Position numbers and translations under genes: made by a program. DNA of 10,377 nucleotides, from positions 1 to 10,377 of the forward strand of contig SLDH01000120.1 in assembly GCA_007125415.1 (NCBI GenBank), in the 5' to 3' direction. The notes beneath the pieces were generated by a model. That model was not told where the DNA came from and did no database searches. It saw only the letters and a program-made list of their open reading frames with translations. This document shows, piece by piece, positions 7,438 to 10,377 of the stretch (positions are counted from its first letter, which is position 1; every line of letters starts with the position of its first letter). The stretch is from Roseovarius sp. (GTDB lineage: Bacteria; Pseudomonadota; Alphaproteobacteria; Rhodobacterales; Rhodobacteraceae).

Positions 7438-7444
7438 TCACACG
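7431..7444. other. Convergent gene junction: adjacent stop codons in an imperfect palindrome
   Basis: The TGA of the rightward FliJ-like gene (7435-7437) is immediately followed by the complement of the TGA of the leftward FliL-family gene (7438-7440), giving TGATCA. The perfect palindrome GTGATCAC (7434-7441) extends to 14 bases with one mismatched pair. There is no intergenic base and no visible intrinsic terminator, so each transcript must run into the other's 3' coding region or end by another mechanism. Confidence 0.75.
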
Positions 7445-7956
7445 TCCTGACGGGCGATATCGGTGATCATCACGCCGCGCACGCCGGGACCGAGGATGGA
7501 TTGAGCGACCTCCGTCAGGGACCTTCTGAGCACATCCATGTTTCCACCATCGGTGAATCGCCCCCGGAATCCGCCCATGTTGGCGTGATCGAAGAGGACC
7601 TGAAGGAACCCGTCGCGCAATTTCGGCTCGCTCGTGTAAACTCTCTCGGCCTGACCGGTGTCGATCTCGATCCCGAGAGAGAGCACGACCAGCGATGTGA
7701 CGATGTCGCCGCTGACGATCGGAATGACGAACTGGTTGTTGAACCCGATGTATTCTGGCGGCCTGGACTGGGCCGATCCTGTCCTTTCCGCAACAGGCTG
7801 CGCAGCACCTGTCGTCGCTGCACCGGTGCCTTCTGCCTCTCGCACAAGGGTCTCAACATCGGGGCCCGGATCGGCAACGGCCTGCAGGACGTAGCCTGCA
7901 CCAACGCCTGCGGCGATGCCCAGAAGAAGCATGAAAACAGGCAGGGCCTTTATCAT
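7438..7956 (-). CDS. fliL: FliL-family flagellar basal-body/stator-associated protein
   Basis: FliL proteins are single-span inner-membrane proteins that surround or support the stator at the basal body. The product has 172 residues: a hydrophobic anchor at ~4-27, a low-complexity periplasmic linker rich in A, T, G and P (~28-66), and a folded C-terminal domain (~68-172) with YIGFNNQFVIPI, LVVLSLGIEID, EPKLRDGFLQVLFDHAN and a closing DIARQDV. This alternation of strands and helices matches the stomatin-like FliL domain. The EPKLRD...FDHANMGGF section is the form I associate with Rhodobacterales and differs from the classical FliL pattern. The start is supported by AGGAG (7970-7966), which overlaps the flgH stop TAG, with a 9-base spacer. 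It is the last gene of the leftward unit. It may be a second FliL-like gene, if a classical one lies beside fliF elsewhere. Confidence 0.82.
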   Translation of the reverse strand: MIKALPVFMLLLGIAAGVGAGYVLQAVADPGPDVETLVREAEGTGAATTGAAQPVAERTGSAQSRPPEYIGFNNQFVIPIVSGDIVTSLVVLSLGIEIDTGQAERVYTSEPKLRDGFLQVLFDHANMGGFRGRFTDGGNMDVLRRSLTEVAQSILGPGVRGVMITDIARQDV

Positions 7957-7968
7957 CGTGGCGCTCTC

Positions 7969-8697
7969 CTAGAAGGGCAGAATCGCGTCGAGAACCTGCT
8001 GGCCGTAGCGGGGTTGCTGGACATCGGTGATCTGGCCGCGCCCCCCGTAGGAAACACGCGCTGATGCGATCTTGTCATAGGTGATTTCGTTCTGGCGGGA
8101 GATATCTTCGGGCCGCACATAGCCCGAAACCAGTAACTCACGCAGCTCGAAGTTCACCCGTACCTCTTGCGAGCCCTGGATTTCGAGCACGCCGTTGGGA
8201 AGCACCTGCAACACTGTCGCGCCGATACGCAGGGTCAGCTTTTCACTGCGCCGGACAGAACCGTCCCCGCCGGAACGGGCCGATGATGAAAGATCGACCG
8301 CGGACTCCATCGACGCCCCGTCGGGCAGGTTTTCGTTGATACGCTGGGGCAGGCCGAAGAGCCCCGAGACCCCCATGTTCTCCGATCCGCTTCGTGACCG
8401 CGCGGTGGAGTTGGATATTTCTGCCTTCTCGTCGATTTCAATCACGACTGTCAGGATATCGCCTCGCTTCATTGCGCGCCGGTCTCCGAGAAGTGAACGT
8501 TTGCTGGCACTCCACAGAGACGCATCGTCGATCTGGCGGCGCGGCTCGGCGCGAAGGGGCAGACCCGGATCGAGCATGGCAACCCGCTCGCCGGATTCCA
8601 GTTGTGGTGTGAAGCTTGGGGCCTTGCCCAGGTGATCGAGACGGGCACAACCGGCCATGAGCGCCATGATGACCATGCATACTCCTGCCTTGCGCAT
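7969..8697 (-). CDS. flgH: Flagellar L-ring lipoprotein FlgH
   Basis: FlgH forms the outer-membrane L-ring through which the flagellar rod turns. From the chosen ATG it has 242 residues (E. coli FlgH has 232). A lipoprotein signal is clear: hydrophobic MVIMALMAG then C17 (lipobox LMAGC). The mature part shows the family features: ASLWSASKRSLLGDRRA, RGDILTVVIEIDEKA, a glycine/serine-rich middle (~115-145), VLEIQGSQEVRVNFE and the C-terminal DVQQPRYGQQVLDAILPF. An upstream in-frame ATG at 8712 overlaps the flgA stop (ATGA) and would add five residues. I prefer 8697 because AAAGGA (8709-8704) sits six bases upstream and gives a compact lipoprotein signal. Both starts keep the lipobox. It is followed after 12 bp by the FliL-family gene. 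Confidence 0.96.
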   Translation of the reverse strand: MRKAGVCMVIMALMAGCARLDHLGKAPSFTPQLESGERVAMLDPGLPLRAEPRRQIDDASLWSASKRSLLGDRRAMKRGDILTVVIEIDEKAEISNSTARSRSGSENMGVSGLFGLPQRINENLPDGASMESAVDLSSSARSGGDGSVRRSEKLTLRIGATVLQVLPNGVLEIQGSQEVRVNFELRELLVSGYVRPEDISRQNEITYDKIASARVSYGGRGQITDVQQPRYGQQVLDAILPF

Positions 8698-8708
8698 CCT
8701 GCATCCTT

Positions 8709-9128
8709 TCATCTTGCGACCATCACCCGGCCATCGGTCATGACCCGCCCGGTTACGGTGCTGCGCGATGACAGGTTCATGACGCGGATGAATTCGCCAG
8801 CGCCAGCCCGCTCCAGGGCGCGGCCTTCCGCAGTGATGCTCAAGCCGTTACTGTGGAAATACAGCGGCACGAGCTGATTGCGATCCACGAGCGCGGGGGG
8901 GGCCACATCGCCGGCCCGAATGGGCCGCCCCGCATAGAGGGCGACACGGGTTTCCATCCCGATCACCTCTGCCGGGTCGGTGATTGCGCCGGATATATCG
9001 ACATCTTTCACAAATATGTCCTGAGCCGTCAGAATGGTTTGTGCCCGCAGAGTGTGAGCGGCAAAGACCGTATCGGCATGAGATGGGGTTGCCAGCCAGA
9101 GCATAAGGCCAAGGGTGCAGGTCCGCAT
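8709..9128 (-). CDS. flgA: Flagellar P-ring assembly chaperone FlgA (short form)
   Basis: FlgA is a periplasmic chaperone needed to assemble FlgI into the P-ring. The product has 139 residues, much shorter than the ~219 of enteric FlgA. It has a signal peptide (1-18, LGLMLWLATPSHA), a SAF-type domain (~22-78: LRAQTILTAQDIFV, GRPIRAGDV) and the C-terminal beta region (~82-139: NQLVPLYFHSNGLSI, AGEFIRVMNLSSRSTVTG), which is the conserved FlgA core. The enteric N-terminal extension is missing, as in other short alphaproteobacterial FlgA. The start overlaps the flgG stop by one base (TGATG), and the stop overlaps the upstream candidate start of flgH. A run of eight C on the coding strand (8902-8895) encodes part of VAPPAL; the frame is intact. 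Confidence 0.93.
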   Translation of the reverse strand: MRTCTLGLMLWLATPSHADTVFAAHTLRAQTILTAQDIFVKDVDISGAITDPAEVIGMETRVALYAGRPIRAGDVAPPALVDRNQLVPLYFHSNGLSITAEGRALERAGAGEFIRVMNLSSRSTVTGRVMTDGRVMVAR

Positions 9129-9913
9129 CAGCGCACCTGCGTCGTGGCGCCGAGCATCTGGTCGGCTGCAGATATGACCTTGGAATTGAGTTCGTAGCCG
9201 CGCTGGGCCTCGATCAGTTCGGTGATCTCACGCACCGGATCGACTGAGCTTTCTTCCAGATAACCCTGGCGGAGCATGCCCAGCCCATCTTCGCCCGGAT
9301 CCCCAACGAGCGGCTGCCCGGAGGCCTCGGTTTCGGTAAAGAGATTGCCCCCGATCGCCTCGAGCCCCTTGGGGTTGGTGAAGCCGACAAGGGTGAATTG
9401 CCCGAGCAACTGGGCTTCCGCATTCTCCCGGAAATAGGCGTAGACCTCGCCATCGGCATTGATCGATATGCTGCGCGCATCGTCGGGGATGGTGATCTCG
9501 GGCGCCACGGCGAAACCGTCGGAGGTGACGATGAGCCCTTCGCCCGTGCGCTTGAGCGCGCCGTCGCGGGTATAGGCGGCCTGACCCGAGGGCAAGGTCA
9601 CCTCGAGAAAGCCTCTGCCGTCGATGGCGATATCGAGGTCACCACCCGTGGCCGACAGCGCCCCTTGCGCGAGGTGCACGGTGATCGCCGAGGGCCGCAC
9701 CCCGAGCCCAAGCTGCACGCCGGTAGGCAGCACGGTGCCATCGGCGGCATTGACCGTGCCCGCCCGGGCAAGCTGCTGGTAATGCAGATCAGCGAATTCC
9801 GCGCGTCGGGTATTGTACCCGGTAGTGGACATGTTGGCGAGGTTGTTCGAGATCGTCTCGACCCGCATCTGCTGAGCGGCCATGCCTGTGGCCGCGATCT
9901 TGAGGGCGCGCAT
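9128..9913 (-). CDS. flgG: Flagellar distal rod protein FlgG
   Basis: FlgG forms the distal rod that passes through the P- and L-rings. The product has 261 residues, as in E. coli (260). The N-terminal rod signature is clear: ISNNLANMSTTGYNTRRAEF (21-40) followed by DLHYQQ; the middle has the GDLDIAIDGRGFLEV and AYTRDGALKR motifs shared by rod/hook proteins; the C-terminus has the GYLEESSVDPVREI motif and the terminal helix EAQRGYELNSKVI. The start is set by a strong ribosome site, AAAAGGAG, six bases before the ATG, in the 17-bp gap after flgF. FlgG is the template from which other rod/hook proteins are recognised, and here it pairs with flgF upstream in the usual flgF-flgG order. Confidence 0.98.
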   Translation of the reverse strand: MRALKIAATGMAAQQMRVETISNNLANMSTTGYNTRRAEFADLHYQQLARAGTVNAADGTVLPTGVQLGLGVRPSAITVHLAQGALSATGGDLDIAIDGRGFLEVTLPSGQAAYTRDGALKRTGEGLIVTSDGFAVAPEITIPDDARSISINADGEVYAYFRENAEAQLLGQFTLVGFTNPKGLEAIGGNLFTETEASGQPLVGDPGEDGLGMLRQGYLEESSVDPVREITELIEAQRGYELNSKVISAADQMLGATTQVR

Positions 9914-9930
9914 TGGGAATCTCCTTTTGG

Positions 9931-10377
9931 TTATTTTATGAATGTCTGCAACGCGTTGCGAATACGCTCATGTTCCGCTTCCAGAAAGCTCTGGCCCAAC
10001 TCATAGGCGCGCTGTACCTCGATCATCCGCGCGATCTGACCAATCGGATCCACGTTGGAGCCTTCGAGAAAGCCCTGCACGATCCGGCTGTCGAAGGCGG
10101 GTTCCGTACCACCCTCGGCGCGGAACATGACGCCATCCTCTCGGATGAGATCGTTCCGGTCGAGAGGGTTGAAAAGCCCCAACTGACCCAGCAGCCGGCC
10201 ATTCGCACTGATCGTGCCATCTGCGGACACACCGATATCCGGTGCGTCCGGCGGAATGAAGATCGGCCCGCCACCCGCATCAAGCACGCGGAACCCGTCC
10301 GGTGTGATCAGATCGCCTTCCGCGGAAAGCGAGAAACTCCCGGCCCGGGTGAGCCGCTCGCCCGACGGGGTCTCGAT
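9931..10377 (-). CDS. flgF: Flagellar proximal rod protein FlgF, C-terminal part (5' end outside window)
   Basis: FlgF is a component of the flagellar rod, next to FlgG. The frame is open to the window edge, so only about 148 of an expected ~240 residues are present and the GTG at 10287 is internal. Seen: the middle-domain motif ETPSGERLTRAGSFSLS at the edge, DGTISANGRLLGQLGLF, and the C-terminal FLEGSNVDPIGQIARMIEVQ with a terminal helix containing QRAYELGQ. The segment after it (AEHERIRNALQTFIK) fits the end of FlgF rather than FlgG. It ends with TAA 17 bp before flgG. In relatives with this gene order I would expect fliQ, fliE, flgC and flgB further upstream, but that lies outside this window. 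Confidence 0.94.
   Translation of the reverse strand: METPSGERLTRAGSFSLSAEGDLITPDGFRVLDAGGGPIFIPPDAPDIGVSADGTISANGRLLGQLGLFNPLDRNDLIREDGVMFRAEGGTEPAFDSRIVQGFLEGSNVDPIGQIARMIEVQRAYELGQSFLEAEHERIRNALQTFIK

Noticed and set aside
7501..8064. Open frame of 187 codons on the plus strand opposite the FliL-family gene
   Set aside because: Shadow of the FliL-family and flgH genes; no ribosome site or protein features.
9398..10006. Open frame of 202 codons on the plus strand opposite flgG/flgF
   Set aside because: Antisense to two well-identified rod genes; no family resemblance.

Overview
This window is part of a flagellar gene cluster. Gene content, gene order and protein sequence features (a FlhA and FlgG of Rhodobacterales type, a short FlgA, a GC-rich composition, dense ATGA-type stop/start overlaps) point to an alphaproteobacterium of the Rhodobacterales, of the Roseobacter/Paracoccaceae kind. 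This assignment rests on recognition of the sequences, not on a search.

The left 7.4 kb reads rightward. It begins with the C-terminal part of the stator subunit MotA, cut by the window edge. A 747-residue exported protein follows: a signal peptide, an AMIN-like beta domain and many helical hairpin (TPR-like) repeats. Its start overlaps the motA stop. It is the least characterised large gene here and a plausible relative of MotK, the periplasmic stator-associated factor of the Fla2 flagellum of Cereibacter (Rhodobacter) sphaeroides. After a gap of about 300 bp, the only sizeable non-coding stretch, come the export-gate genes flhA, fliR and flhB and then a small FliJ-like coiled-coil gene. These four are almost continuously overlapping (ATGA, a 2-bp gap, ATGA).

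The right 2.9 kb reads leftward. In the direction of transcription it holds flgF (N-terminal part beyond the window edge), flgG, flgA, flgH and a FliL-family gene. These build the distal rod (FlgF, FlgG), support P-ring assembly (FlgA), form the outer-membrane L-ring (FlgH) and probably contact the stator (FliL). The two transcription units converge with no spacer: the stop codons of the FliJ-like and FliL genes lie side by side in one TGATCA palindrome, and no intrinsic terminator is visible.

Functionally, the rightward unit joins stator components to the inner-membrane type III export gate, and the leftward unit carries the periplasmic and outer-membrane axle and bushing parts. FliP, FliQ, FliE, FlgB, FlgC, FliI, MotB, hook and filament genes are not in this window. 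I see no RNA genes, CRISPR arrays, insertion sequences or defence systems. Most of the window is ordinary flagellar biology; the items worth a second look are the large periplasmic protein, the FliJ-like protein and the regulatory gap before flhA.
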